A stretch of DNA of 33,214 nucleotides from an uncultured Eubacteriales bacterium (lineage in GTDB: Bacteria; Bacillota; Clostridia; Lachnospirales; CAG-274). Under the pieces are notes generated by a model. It was not told the DNA's origin. It saw nothing but the letters and a program-made list of their open reading frames with translations, and did not search any database. Below are positions 1-8,761 of the stretch, one piece after another. The DNA lies in NCBI GenBank assembly GCA_902497185.1, contig CABVEG010000001.1, positions 1 to 33,214 of the forward strand. Reading direction: 5' to 3'. Position 1 is the stretch's first letter, and each line of letters opens with the position of its first letter. The position numbers and the translations under genes are program-made.

Positions 1-30
1 TTAAAAAGTTTAGTTTTTTTGACAGTCTGC

Positions 31-58
31 AGCAGGCTTTACATTGGTAAAACCTGCT
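31..58. terminator. Hairpin terminator at the left edge
   Basis: AGCAGG and CCTGCT pair, then TTTAC and GTAAA pair around a 4-base loop, with one mismatch between the two stems. A run of six T follows on the plus strand, so it fits best as the terminator of a plus-strand gene lying left of the window. It may also stop the minus-strand gene ending at 64, although no T run follows in that direction. Confidence 0.5.
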
Positions 59-63
59 ATTTT

Positions 64-1341
64 TTATCTAAACATAAGTTTCTGCATTATTACGGCATCG
101 TTAATATTCATTTTACCATCATTATTTACATCATTTAATGTACCCGAGCTAATGCCGCTTAATCTTTTCATCAAGTCAATTGTATCTGTTTGATCAATTA
201 CTGTATTATTATCAACATTTAACACATTGTAGCCATTTATACCAAAATCATTAAGATAATCCGTTGTTGATATTTCAGGCGCACAAAAACTCATCTGATA
301 CTTTATTGTATGATTCGGGCTTTTGTCATAACTTGACATATTTGTTGAGCCTGTAAGAAAATATCTGTATGAATCAATACTTGTATGGCTGTCAAACCAC
401 GTAGGGTCACAATGATAGAATTTACCGTCAATATCTATGAGATTCCATTTATGACCGGTTTCTGAGCCATTTTGTGTATAAAAGGTTTCTGTACACATTG
501 CTTTTATACCTGACCTATTGCAAAGTATTTTTAACGCTTCCGAATAGCCTTCGCAAACAGGCGCGTTTATGCCGTCCTTACCATATAAAAATGCTGATGT
601 AGGCAAGTATGCCCGCCTTGTTGCTCTATTATCCGAAAGATACTGATTGTACTCACAGTTATTCTTAAACCAGTTCATATAATAATTCAACTTTCCCCAT
701 TCCGTACTTCCATCAGGTACACTGCTTACTATTTCATCAACCTTTGTCATCATAGAGTTATAATCGGAACGAACCTCTTCTTCACTGGTGTAGCAATCAG
801 GGAAATAGGCATTACATCCGCTTTTAACACTTAATTTTATATAAAAGTCTTTAAGTGCACCTGTGCTTGGATAATATAAACCTGATTCACTGCCATAGTT
901 TGCAGTTATGTTATTAATATCAAGCCAGAAATACTGAGGTTTGTCAAAATATGTAAGCGCATATATAGGTCTGAAAACAAATGTAGAAACATCAACGCCC
1001 AATGTATCCCACACACTTTCCCATATGGCACTTGATGAGCTAAGTTTTTTATCAATATTAAGATCTGTTTTAAAAACATAAGTTACTGTACCATCCATTA
1101 ATTTTATGATATTCGTTTCCAAATCATCATAATACTTTTTTTCATATTCTGTAAGCTGGTCATAATAAATTTCTGTTTCAGCAACATTATCAGATAGGAG
1201 CATTATGCCAGAGCTTAGATTTTTAGCTTGGTCAAATGTTATTTCATTATCAGGCTGATCAATTATAATGCAGTCTTCGGCACCGTAGCAACATAATGAA
1301 AACAACATTGTAAAAAGTAAAGTTAAAAATATTTTTTTCAT
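64..1341 (-). CDS. Secreted transglutaminase-like protein with C-terminal dockerin
   Basis: 425 residues. A signal peptide spans about residues 1-20 (hydrophobic core ending CCYGA). The middle holds a transglutaminase/protease-like core with a plausible triad: Cys263 in PVCEGYS, His297 in GHKWN and Asp312 in CDPTW. In this family such cores act as proteases, cross-linking enzymes or peptide-processing domains, so the reaction cannot be assigned. The last 60 residues form a dockerin type I-like pair of calcium loops (NVDNNTVIDQTDTID and DVNNDGKMNINDAV), which should dock the protein onto a cohesin. The ATG directly follows the hisC stop codon, and its AAAGGAG ribosome site lies inside the end of hisC, so the two genes are translationally coupled. 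Extracellular location is inferred from the signal peptide. Confidence is high for the domains and low for the substrate. Confidence 0.85.
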   Translation of the reverse strand: MKKIFLTLLFTMLFSLCCYGAEDCIIIDQPDNEITFDQAKNLSSGIMLLSDNVAETEIYYDQLTEYEKKYYDDLETNIIKLMDGTVTYVFKTDLNIDKKLSSSSAIWESVWDTLGVDVSTFVFRPIYALTYFDKPQYFWLDINNITANYGSESGLYYPSTGALKDFYIKLSVKSGCNAYFPDCYTSEEEVRSDYNSMMTKVDEIVSSVPDGSTEWGKLNYYMNWFKNNCEYNQYLSDNRATRRAYLPTSAFLYGKDGINAPVCEGYSEALKILCNRSGIKAMCTETFYTQNGSETGHKWNLIDIDGKFYHCDPTWFDSHTSIDSYRYFLTGSTNMSSYDKSPNHTIKYQMSFCAPEISTTDYLNDFGINGYNVLNVDNNTVIDQTDTIDLMKRLSGISSGTLNDVNNDGKMNINDAVIMQKLMFR

Positions 1342-2394
1342 TTACTTATACTCCTTTATTGCTTTAATCAACGCCTCCATCTGTTCCTGTGTGCCTATGG
1401 TAATTCTTAAATACTCACTTATTCTTGGCTTATTAAAAAATCTGACAAAAATATTTTTTGATTTAAGGTAATTAAAAAGCTCTTTTGCACTTATATTTTT
1501 GTTTGTTGTAAATATAAAATTTGCCTTACTTGGAAGTGTTTCAAAGCCAAGCTTAGAAAGTTCCTGAACTGTCCATTTTCTTGCTGAAATAATTTTATTT
1601 ACACACTCATTAAAATACACCTTATCCCTTGCAGATGCAGCGCCTATTACCTGAGAAAGGGAATTAATGGTATAACTGTTAAAGCTGTTCTTTACAGCCT
1701 CAAGGGCATCTATAAGCTCACTGTTTGCCATAGCATAGCCAAGTCTTATTCCTGCCAATGCCCTTGACTTTGAATAAGTCTGTACTACAACAAGGTTGTC
1801 ATATTTATGTATAAGGTCAACGGCACTCTTACCGCCAAAATCAATATATGCCTCATCAACAATTACAATTACATCCTCATTATGCCTGATAATGTCTTCA
1901 ATTTCATTAAGCTCCATATATATTGAAGTTGGTGCGTTAGGATTTGTTATTACTATACCGCCATTTTCACCATAGTAATCCTCTTTTATAAATCTGAAAT
2001 TATTATCAAGAGGTACTCTTTTATAAGGTATGTTATAAAGATTACACCATACATCATAAAATGAGTAGGTTATATCAGGGAAAAGCACCGGTTTTTTTGA
2101 ATTAAAAAACGTCATAAAGCAAAGAGCAAGAACTTCATCTGAACCATTACCAAAAAACAGCTCCCTTTCATTTACAGGATAGCTTTCCATTAATGCTGAC
2201 TTTAAATCCCTGCATACAAAGCTTGGGTAAAGTCTTAAATCTCCTTTGTTATATTCCTCTATAGCCCTTTCCACACAGGGTGAAGGAGCATAAGGTGATT
2301 CATTTGTATTTAATTTTATTACATTTTTATTTTGCGGCTGCTCACCGGGAACATAAGGTTCAATATTTCTTATGTTTTGTTTCCATTTCTGCAT
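1342..2394 (-). CDS. hisC: Histidinol-phosphate aminotransferase (HisC-like)
   Basis: 350 residues, PLP-dependent fold type I aminotransferase. It moves an amino group between glutamate and imidazole acetol phosphate in histidine synthesis. The pieces seen are LNTNESPYAPSP near the N-terminus, GNGSDEVL, the NPNAPTS substrate loop, VDEAYIDF and the PLP lysine Lys209 in YSKSRALAGIRLGY. Length is normal for the family. The start is the ATG at 2394, seven bases after GAGGTG; a GTG nine bases upstream lies inside that ribosome site and is unlikely. No other his genes are near, so it may act on a related substrate such as aromatic amino acids, as some HisC relatives do. It is followed without a gap by the dockerin transglutaminase gene. 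A TATACT -10 lies upstream, without a good -35. Confidence 0.9.
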   Translation of the reverse strand: MQKWKQNIRNIEPYVPGEQPQNKNVIKLNTNESPYAPSPCVERAIEEYNKGDLRLYPSFVCRDLKSALMESYPVNERELFFGNGSDEVLALCFMTFFNSKKPVLFPDITYSFYDVWCNLYNIPYKRVPLDNNFRFIKEDYYGENGGIVITNPNAPTSIYMELNEIEDIIRHNEDVIVIVDEAYIDFGGKSAVDLIHKYDNLVVVQTYSKSRALAGIRLGYAMANSELIDALEAVKNSFNSYTINSLSQVIGAASARDKVYFNECVNKIISARKWTVQELSKLGFETLPSKANFIFTTNKNISAKELFNYLKSKNIFVRFFNKPRISEYLRITIGTQEQMEALIKAIKEYK

Positions 2395-2484
2395 TTTATT
2401 CACCTCATAATTAATCTATTTTTCATAGTATAACATACTTTTTTACGATTTAACAGAGAAAATTAAAATTTAATGTAAATGCTA

Positions 2485-2513
2485 TTGACAAAAAATTAAA
2501 TAATTGTTAAAAT
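2485..2513 (+). promoter_or_regulatory. Sigma-A promoter of the MarR/MATE operon with an overlapping imperfect palindrome
   Basis: TTGACA (2485-2490), a 17-base spacer and TAAAAT (2508-2513). The outer ends TTGACAA and TTGTTAA (2504-2510) form an imperfect inverted repeat covering the promoter, a likely site for self-control by the MarR protein encoded next. Confidence 0.7.
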
Positions 2514-2546
2514 GTTTGATGGCTAACATATTAAAGGAGTGTTTTT

Positions 2547-2966
2547 GTGAGAAAAAAAATCGGAAGGAATATTCATATAGTTTCAAATAAAATAAACAGA
2601 AAAATGGATATGATTATGGGGCAATTTGATTGTACCCATTCTCAGTTTGCGCTTATGTTCTATATTCTTGAAAACAGTGACAGGGATGTTTTTCAACGTG
2701 ATATTGAAGAAGAGTTTGATATAAGACGCTCAAGCGTTTCTGCTGCACTTTCAAATTTAGAGGAAAAGGGCTATATTATGCGAAGCGCTGTTTCACAGGA
2801 TGCACGTCTTAAAAAAATAACAGTAACCTTAAAGGGAGAAAAAATTATAAATGATTCAAAGAAAGCAATAAATGAATTTGAGATGGAGTTAATGAATGCT
2901 CTTACCGACGAGGAAATATCTGTTTTCTTTAGAGTTCTTGATAAACTTTCAAGGGTAGCTGACTAG
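2547..2966 (+). CDS. MarR family transcriptional regulator
   Basis: 139 residues with the MarR winged-helix plan: N-terminal dimer helix, helix-turn-helix with recognition helix RRSSVSAALSNLEEKGYI (about residues 60-78), wing around SQDARLKKITVTLKGE and a C-terminal dimer helix. It starts at a GTG; AAAGGAG seven bases upstream decides the start. It precedes the MATE exporter gene by 31 bases on the same strand, the usual arrangement for a regulator that represses its own drug pump until a ligand binds. The ligand is unknown. It is distinct from the second MarR gene at 8007-8450. Confidence 0.92.
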   Translation: MRKKIGRNIHIVSNKINRKMDMIMGQFDCTHSQFALMFYILENSDRDVFQRDIEEEFDIRRSSVSAALSNLEEKGYIMRSAVSQDARLKKITVTLKGEKIINDSKKAINEFEMELMNALTDEEISVFFRVLDKLSRVAD

Positions 2967-2997
2967 TTTAGCACATATACAAAAGGAGGTAATAAAT

Positions 2998-4407
2998 ATG
3001 GAAGTAACTATGAAAGAAAATAAAATGGCTTCTATGCCTGTAAATAAGCTGCTTATTTCTATGGCTTTGCCTATGATGATCTCTATGCTTGTTCAGGCAT
3101 TATATAATATTGTAGACAGTATATTTGTTGCAAAATACAGTTCTGCCTGTATGACGGCAATATCCCTTGTATTCCCTGTTCAATCTCTTATGATTGCAGG
3201 CGGTTCCGGCATTGGTGTAGGTATGAATGCCATTTTATCACGCCACTTAGGTGCAAGAGATCAGGAAGGTGTAAATAAAACCGCCTTTAACGGTATAGCC
3301 ATTTACACAATATGCTTTATAGTATTTGTTCTTGTGGGATTGTTTGGAGCTGAGCCTTTTATGAGAGCTCAGGCAAGCTCACAGGAAATTGCGGACGCAG
3401 GTGCTGTTTACCTGAAAATTGTGTGCTGTTTCAGTATTGGTATGTATACTCAATTCTGCTTTGAGCGAATGCTTCAATCAACAGGAAAGACTATTTATTC
3501 TATGATTACACAAATGACGGGTGCCATTGTTAATATTATTCTTGACCCCATATTAATATTTGGTCTTTTCGGAGCACCGGAAATGGGTATGGCAGGTGCT
3601 GCCATTGCAACAGTAATAGGACAGTGCGCCGCAGGTATTTTGGCTATATTTTTTAATTTTAAATTTAATCACGAAATTCAACTGAAAAAGATAAAGGGAT
3701 TTATACCAAGCAGTCATACAATGGGAAAAATTATGTATATTGGTATTCCATCAATAATTATGCAGTCTATTGGTTCAATAATGGTACTTGCAATTAACAC
3801 AATTTTTTCTCATATGAATATTGTGGATACTACTCTTGGACTTGTAGAAGCAAGAGATACTGCCATTGCAATATTCGGTATTTATTTTAAATTGCAAAGT
3901 TTTATATTTATGCCGGTATTTGGTCTTAATAATGGTATGGTACCTATTGTTGCCTTTAATCTTGGTGCTCAAAACAAGGACAGGCTTATTAAAACAATTA
4001 AGCTTAGCATATGCTATGCTTTCAGTCTGCTCTTGATTGGTACAATAATATTCCAGCTTATACCTGATAAGCTGCTTATGCTTTTTGCAAATGAAAGCAA
4101 TATTGACCACATACTTTCAATGGGTATACCTGCTTTAAGAACAATAAGCATTCACTTCCCGGTTGCAAGTTTCTGTATTATAAGTCTTTCAGTGTTCCAG
4201 GCTCTTGGCAACGGAATTCTTTCAATGATTGTTTCATTTTTAAGACAGCTTGTTGTACTTGTACCTGTTGCATTTTTACTTTCCCTTACACAGCACGTAA
4301 GCAATGTATGGTTCGCATTCCTTTTAGCTGAATGTATTTCATTTACACTTTGTGTATTTGCTTTCAGATATATATATAAAAAGGTTATAAAACCATTAGG
4401 CGCTTAA
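2998..4407 (+). CDS. MATE family efflux transporter
   Basis: 469 residues, about 12 membrane helices, in the inner membrane. MATE proteins export cationic drugs and metabolites using a sodium or proton gradient. The N-terminal half has the family pattern LLISMALPMMISMLVQALYNIVDSIFV (read as helix 1-2 residues), followed by IGVGMNAILSRHLGA. The second half repeats the fold with FMPVFGLNNGMVPIVAFNLGA. Length is typical. The ATG at 2998 follows AGGAGGT by seven bases; the internal ATG four codons later is less likely. The gene is co-transcribed with the MarR gene upstream and ends at a strong hairpin shared with the convergent ABC gene. Confidence 0.92.
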   Translation: MEVTMKENKMASMPVNKLLISMALPMMISMLVQALYNIVDSIFVAKYSSACMTAISLVFPVQSLMIAGGSGIGVGMNAILSRHLGARDQEGVNKTAFNGIAIYTICFIVFVLVGLFGAEPFMRAQASSQEIADAGAVYLKIVCCFSIGMYTQFCFERMLQSTGKTIYSMITQMTGAIVNIILDPILIFGLFGAPEMGMAGAAIATVIGQCAAGILAIFFNFKFNHEIQLKKIKGFIPSSHTMGKIMYIGIPSIIMQSIGSIMVLAINTIFSHMNIVDTTLGLVEARDTAIAIFGIYFKLQSFIFMPVFGLNNGMVPIVAFNLGAQNKDRLIKTIKLSICYAFSLLLIGTIIFQLIPDKLLMLFANESNIDHILSMGIPALRTISIHFPVASFCIISLSVFQALGNGILSMIVSFLRQLVVLVPVAFLLSLTQHVSNVWFAFLLAECISFTLCVFAFRYIYKKVIKPLGA

Positions 4408-4415
4408 AAAAAGCA

Positions 4416-4457
4416 AAATTGCCCATATTGCCGAATAACCGACATTATGGGCAATTT
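4416..4457. terminator. Bidirectional terminator between MATE and ABC genes
   Basis: Arms AATTGCCCAT (4417-4426) and ATGGGCAATT (4447-4456) pair perfectly. T-rich tails lie on both sides: TCTTTT on the plus strand, and TTTTGCTTTTTTT read on the minus strand. It sits between two convergent stop codons 53 bases apart. Confidence 0.85.
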
Positions 4458-4460
4458 CTT

Positions 4461-6275
4461 TTATATGGAATTACCTTCAAATTGCGTCATATAGAGCTCA
4501 TAATATCTACCCTTCCTATTAATAAGCTCATTATGATTACCTGTTTCAACAATCCTTCCCTTATCCATAACAACAATGAAATCCGCATCCTGAATAGTTG
4601 AAAGTCTGTGGGCAATAATAAGGCTTGTTCTCTCCTTCATAAGATTAACCATAGCATCCTGAATATTTTTTTCTGTTCTGGTATCAACACTTGAAGTAGC
4701 CTCATCCAAAATCAAAATTTTAGGGTCAGCAAGGAAAGCTCTGGCAATAGACAAAAGCTGTCTTTGTCCCTGAGATAAATTTTGTCCCCCCTCTGTCAAC
4801 ATAGTATCAAACTTATCAGGTAAATGTCTTATCATATTATAACAGTTGCTAAGTTCTGCTGCCTTAATCATTTCATCGTCATCAGCACTTAAATTAGAAT
4901 ATTTCAGATTATTTCTTATTGTATCAGAGAAAAGCACAGTATCCTGCAAAACAATGGCAGTGTTTTTTCTAAGAACATCAATAGCAATGTCCTTAATATT
5001 AACACCGTCAATTAAAATTTCGCCCCTGTCTATATCATAAAATCTCATAAGGAGATTAACAACTGTAGTTTTTCCACTGCCGGTGGCACCAACAAGAGCA
5101 ACCTTATGACCTGCCTTTACATCAAGGCTGAAATCATAAAGTACCTGCTTACCCTCAACATATGAAAAGTCTACATTCTTAAATGTAATTACACCCTTTG
5201 TCCCCTCCATATCAGCACTACCCTCTTTATTTTCACTTTCCTCATCTATAACAGCAAATATTCTTTCAGCACCTGCAATGGCTGTCTGAATCTGACCGTA
5301 AACCTGTGCAATTTCATTAATAGGTCTGCTAAACTGCTTTGCATAAACAATAAAAGCAGAAACAACGCCAATAGATATAATCCCCTTAACAGCAAAATAC
5401 CCACCGAAGGCAGCAATAATTACAAAACCAATATTACTTATTACATTCATAACAGGACCCATTGAACCGCTCCATATTTCAGCTATAATACCTGTCTTGG
5501 TTAGATTATCAGAGCTTTTTTCAAATTCCTTTATTACAGCCTCCTGTCTGTTATAAGCCACAACCGTTTTGTAGCCTATAATCTTTTCTTCAACAATACC
5601 GTTTAATTCACCTAATAAAACCTGTCTTTCAGTAAAAAATTTCTTCATTGCCTTTGAAAGATATTTGGTTACTACAACAGTTAATATAACAGTAGTACAG
5701 CTTAAAATAGCAAGCTGCCAACAGAAATAAATCATCATAAATACAGTACCCATAATAGTAAGCACACCTGAAACAAGAGAGCCTAATGACTGGGACACAG
5801 TATTTGAAATATTTTCAACATCATTGGTCATTCTGCTCATTATATCACCGTGAGGATGGCTGTCAATGTACTTAATAGGAAGATTAACTATTTTTTCAAA
5901 CAAATCTTCTCTCATTTTTTTTACAATTTTCTGACTTAATGTTGCACTTAATAAGTTCTGAAAAAGTGTTGAAACACTGTGTATAACATAAAGTATAATC
6001 ATCATTATTAATACAAAGGATATTTCATCATAACGTCCATCAGCAATAGTATCAATAGCACTGCTTTGAAGGCTGGGTGCAGTAACTGAACAAATTACAA
6101 CTACAATAACTGCAAGTATAAGAAACACAATAAGGTTAATTTCTCCGGAAAAATACTGTAAAAGTCTTGAAATTGTCTTTTTGCCCTCTTTCGGCTTTTC
6201 TACAGCATTATATTGTCTTGGTCCTCTCATTCCCGGAATTTTAATATTAATGTTTGCCTTATTTTCCTTACTCAT
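4461..6275 (-). CDS. ABC exporter half-transporter, subunit with the catalytic ATP site
   Basis: 604 residues: a six-helix membrane domain (about 45-320) then a nucleotide-binding domain. Walker A GATGSGKTT is at 396-404, the signature is LSQGQ at 500-504, Walker B is LILDE with Glu525 intact, and the switch His556 is present. The signature motif is altered (LSQGQ rather than LSGGQ). In heterodimeric exporters the degenerate ATP site is built from a partner lacking the catalytic Glu plus this altered signature, and the neighbouring 580-residue protein shows exactly those losses. An extra hydrophilic tail of about 35 residues precedes the first helix. The start overlaps the stop of the upstream ABC gene by 8 bases, so the two are translationally coupled. 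It probably exports drugs or lipids under control of the MarR gene heading the operon. Confidence 0.93.
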   Translation of the reverse strand: MSKENKANINIKIPGMRGPRQYNAVEKPKEGKKTISRLLQYFSGEINLIVFLILAVIVVVICSVTAPSLQSSAIDTIADGRYDEISFVLIMMIILYVIHSVSTLFQNLLSATLSQKIVKKMREDLFEKIVNLPIKYIDSHPHGDIMSRMTNDVENISNTVSQSLGSLVSGVLTIMGTVFMMIYFCWQLAILSCTTVILTVVVTKYLSKAMKKFFTERQVLLGELNGIVEEKIIGYKTVVAYNRQEAVIKEFEKSSDNLTKTGIIAEIWSGSMGPVMNVISNIGFVIIAAFGGYFAVKGIISIGVVSAFIVYAKQFSRPINEIAQVYGQIQTAIAGAERIFAVIDEESENKEGSADMEGTKGVITFKNVDFSYVEGKQVLYDFSLDVKAGHKVALVGATGSGKTTVVNLLMRFYDIDRGEILIDGVNIKDIAIDVLRKNTAIVLQDTVLFSDTIRNNLKYSNLSADDDEMIKAAELSNCYNMIRHLPDKFDTMLTEGGQNLSQGQRQLLSIARAFLADPKILILDEATSSVDTRTEKNIQDAMVNLMKERTSLIIAHRLSTIQDADFIVVMDKGRIVETGNHNELINRKGRYYELYMTQFEGNSI

Positions 6276-8010
6276 TTATTTTTCCTCCCTTTTTAAGCTG
6301 AGAATTATAAATGTCCTGATAAATTTCACAACTTTCCAAAAGTTTTTTATGACTGTCACAGGCAACAATTTTTCCATTGTCAATTATTGCAATTCTGTCA
6401 GCTCCCTTAACGGATGCTATTCTTTGGGCAATAATTATTTTGGTTACATTATCATAGTCACTTCTAAGCGACTTGTAAAGCTTTGCCTCAGTTTTAAGGT
6501 CAAGAGCACTTGTAGTGTCATCAAAAATAATTATTTCAGATTTTTTAATAAGTGCTCTTGCAATAGCTATTCTCTGTTTTTGTCCTCCTGAAAGGCTCAT
6601 ACCTTTTTCAGCAACCATAGTATCAAAGCCCTCACTCTTTGCCTCAATAAATTCCAATGCCTGTGCCTGCTCGGCGGCAGTATAAACCTCATTGTTGTCT
6701 GCATCAGGATTACCCCATAAAATATTTTCCTTAATACTTGATGTAAAAAGTTCACTTTTCTGCAATGCAAAAGCTACCTTACTTCTTAATTCAAACAATT
6801 TATAATCTCGTACATCTATACCGTCAACAAGTACACTGCCTTCTGTAGCATCATAAAATCTTGGAATCAAATTAACAAGGCTTGACTTTCCACTTCCTGT
6901 AGCTCCTAAAATACCTAGAGTTTCTCCCGAATTTACAGTAAGGCTCACATTGTCAAGTACAAGTTCACCATTTCCCTGAGGATATGCAAAGGAAACGTTT
7001 TTAAACTCAATTTTACCCTTAATATTTGTATTTCCATCAAAGCTACCATCATTAATTACAGGCTCTGTGTTAAGTATTTCATTTAATCTGTCCGCAGATG
7101 CCTTACCTCTGGATACTGTTTGGAAAATCATAGCAAGCATCATAACAGAATGATTAATTCTGGATAAATATGTAATGGCAGCCATTATACTTCCCGGAGT
7201 TGTGGCACCTATTTGAGAATCCATAGCTCCTATCTTAATTATAATTACAAGTACAATATTTAAAACAATATTTGCAAGGGGAGTCATATAAGCAAAAATT
7301 TTCAAAACACTTAGCTGAGTATCTACAAGTTCGTTATTGGCTTTGCCAAATCTGTTTTCTTCATACTCCTCTTTAACATAGGCTTTTACAACTCTTGCAC
7401 CGGAAACATTTTCCTGAACAACACTGTTAACCCTATCGAGTTTTTTCTGTAAAACATCAAAAAAAGGTGTAGCCTTGCTTATGAAAAACAAAACTCCCAA
7501 AAGTACAAAGGGCAAAGAACAGCCAAGTACTACACCAAATTTTAAATCCAAAGCTGCTACACAATAAATACCCCCTACAAATAAAAGTATAGTTCTTACA
7601 AAACCTCGCACTACCTGAGTTGCAAAATTTTGTACCTGGGTAACATCATTTGTTATTCTTGTTACAAGAGAGCCTGTTGAAAATTTATCTGTCTGCTCAA
7701 AAGAAAACCTCATAACTCTTTCAAAACAAGCCTTTCTTATTTCATTGCCCCAGTTTTGGCTAAACATATTGGCAAATACTCCTGAAAGCACACCTGAAAT
7801 ACCACCTAATATTACAACTCCTATCATAGCAATTCCCATAGATATTATTAATTTAAGGTCGCCAACACCATTATTGTTAAGTCCCAAAACACCATTATCA
7901 ACAATAACCTTCATCATATTAGGCTGAATTAAATCCATTAAAACTTCACCAAACATAAATAAAGGTGCTATAATCCCGAATATCCAATATTTTTTCAATA
8001 ACTTTATCAT
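6268..8010 (-). CDS. ABC exporter half-transporter, subunit with the degenerate ATP site
   Basis: 580 residues: six-helix membrane domain (about 10-300) and nucleotide-binding domain. Walker A GATGSGKSS is at 369-377, Gln417 is the Q-loop, and the signature is an intact LSGGQ (473-477). The catalytic Glu after Walker B is replaced by Asp498 (IIIFDD), and the switch His is replaced by Gln529 (IIIAQR). These are the losses known from the non-catalytic half of heterodimeric exporters such as TM287/288 and BmrCD. With the 604-residue partner it should form one active and one degenerate site. It overlaps the MarR gene upstream by 4 bases (ATGA) and the partner downstream by 8, making a tight three-gene operon. 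Confidence 0.93.
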   Translation of the reverse strand: MIKLLKKYWIFGIIAPLFMFGEVLMDLIQPNMMKVIVDNGVLGLNNNGVGDLKLIISMGIAMIGVVILGGISGVLSGVFANMFSQNWGNEIRKACFERVMRFSFEQTDKFSTGSLVTRITNDVTQVQNFATQVVRGFVRTILLFVGGIYCVAALDLKFGVVLGCSLPFVLLGVLFFISKATPFFDVLQKKLDRVNSVVQENVSGARVVKAYVKEEYEENRFGKANNELVDTQLSVLKIFAYMTPLANIVLNIVLVIIIKIGAMDSQIGATTPGSIMAAITYLSRINHSVMMLAMIFQTVSRGKASADRLNEILNTEPVINDGSFDGNTNIKGKIEFKNVSFAYPQGNGELVLDNVSLTVNSGETLGILGATGSGKSSLVNLIPRFYDATEGSVLVDGIDVRDYKLFELRSKVAFALQKSELFTSSIKENILWGNPDADNNEVYTAAEQAQALEFIEAKSEGFDTMVAEKGMSLSGGQKQRIAIARALIKKSEIIIFDDTTSALDLKTEAKLYKSLRSDYDNVTKIIIAQRIASVKGADRIAIIDNGKIVACDSHKKLLESCEIYQDIYNSQLKKGGKINE

Positions 8011-8450
8011 TGTTTTTCCTCCTTTCTGTGATTGAAAAGAGAACTGTCAAATTTACTTTCCCAATCTTTAAAAACCTTGTTAAGTAATGTCTGAAGCTGT
8101 ATCTGTTCTTCACTGCTAAGAGAAGTAAAAAGCACCTTTTCCTGTTCTCTGTTTACTTCCATTTGGCTTTCAAGAAATTTACTGCCCTCATCGGTAAGAA
8201 TAATGTTAATTTTTCGCTTATCTTCATTATCCCTTTTCTTTATAATAAAGCCTTGATTTTCAAGCTTTTTTACAGTTTCACTTACTGAACCTGATTTTAG
8301 TGTAAGTATTTCAAGAAGCTCCTTTTGGGTTATTTGCCCTCTTTCCTTTATTAATTTAAGTATTCTAATCTGACCTCTTTTACCTCCACGACGGTGATAA
8401 AGGAAGTGACCGCATTTTTCCATAATATGTAGTAGTTCCCTGTTTTCCAT
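8007..8450 (-). CDS. MarR family regulator of the ABC exporter operon
   Basis: 147 residues. The winged helix is clear: IRILKLIKERGQITQKELLEIL, recognition helix SGSVSETVKKLENQGFI, and wing DNEDKRKINIILTDEG, followed by a charged C-terminal helix. The basic stretch HRRGGKRGQ just before the helix-turn-helix is notable. The ATG follows GGAGGAAATT. It is the first gene of the operon with both ABC subunits, and two palindromes bracket its promoter, so it most likely represses its own operon and is released by a substrate of the exporter. Confidence 0.92.
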   Translation of the reverse strand: MENRELLHIMEKCGHFLYHRRGGKRGQIRILKLIKERGQITQKELLEILTLKSGSVSETVKKLENQGFIIKKRDNEDKRKINIILTDEGSKFLESQMEVNREQEKVLFTSLSSEEQIQLQTLLNKVFKDWESKFDSSLFNHRKEEKQ

Positions 8451-8470
8451 AATTTCCTCCGTAAAAAAGT

Positions 8471-8520
8471 TAGGTACCTTGATATTATAGCATTGCTAAA
8501 TATATTTGTCAAGGTACCTA
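8471..8520 (-). promoter_or_regulatory. Consensus sigma-A promoter bracketed by two palindromic operators
   Basis: Read on the minus strand: TTGACA (8507-8512), a 17-base spacer and TATAAT (8484-8489), a full consensus promoter. TAGGTACCTTGA (8471-8482) and TCAAGGTACCTA (8509-8520) form a perfect 12-base inverted repeat, and each contains the palindrome AGGTACCT. One copy overlaps the -35 and the other lies at the transcription start. Their centres are 40 bases apart, close to four helical turns. The MarR protein encoded immediately downstream is the likely binder. Confidence 0.85.
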
Positions 8521-8560
8521 GAGAAATATGTTAGGGTTTATATTACTTAAGAAGTAAGAT

Positions 8561-8603
8561 AAATTAATGTTTATTTCACCTTTTGTGAAATAAACATTAA
8601 TTT
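8561..8603 (+). repeat. 43-base palindromic repeat, copy 1
   Basis: Perfect 19-base arms (8561-8579 and 8585-8603) around CTTTT. The same element in reverse orientation lies at 33073-33115 and differs at one base, in the loop region. It lies between the MarR promoter and the next repeat, with no gene of its own. Confidence 0.85.
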
Positions 8604-8619
8604 AGCCTATCTTTGTAGT

Positions 8620-8696
8620 TACAACGGACGACCACTGGTCGCCCCTACATTTAAGTCAATGAAGCTTGTAGGGGCGTGCATTGCACGTCCGCTGTA
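8620..8696. repeat. Paired GTAGGGGCG-type palindromic repeat
   Basis: Two 30-base units in opposite orientation (8620-8649 and 8667-8696) share the ends TACA.CGGACG and CGCCCCTACA. The nine-base cores differ (ACCACTGGT against TGCAATGCA), yet with the flanking CG each is a perfect palindrome about its middle base. GC-rich repeats of this general look are scattered in many bacterial genomes. GC content is far above the surroundings. Confidence 0.75.
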
Positions 8697-8761
8697 CTTA
8701 GCTTTAAAGACAAATTGTAATTTAAGTGAGTAAATATAGCTGTGCTAAACAAACGTGAGAA

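Noticed and set aside
3775..4110. Minus-strand open frame inside the MATE gene
   Set aside because: It lies opposite conserved MATE sequence and has no own signals.
4419..5040. Plus-strand open frames inside the ABC gene
   Set aside because: They lie opposite a clear ABC coding region, lack ribosome sites and are shadows of its codon pattern.
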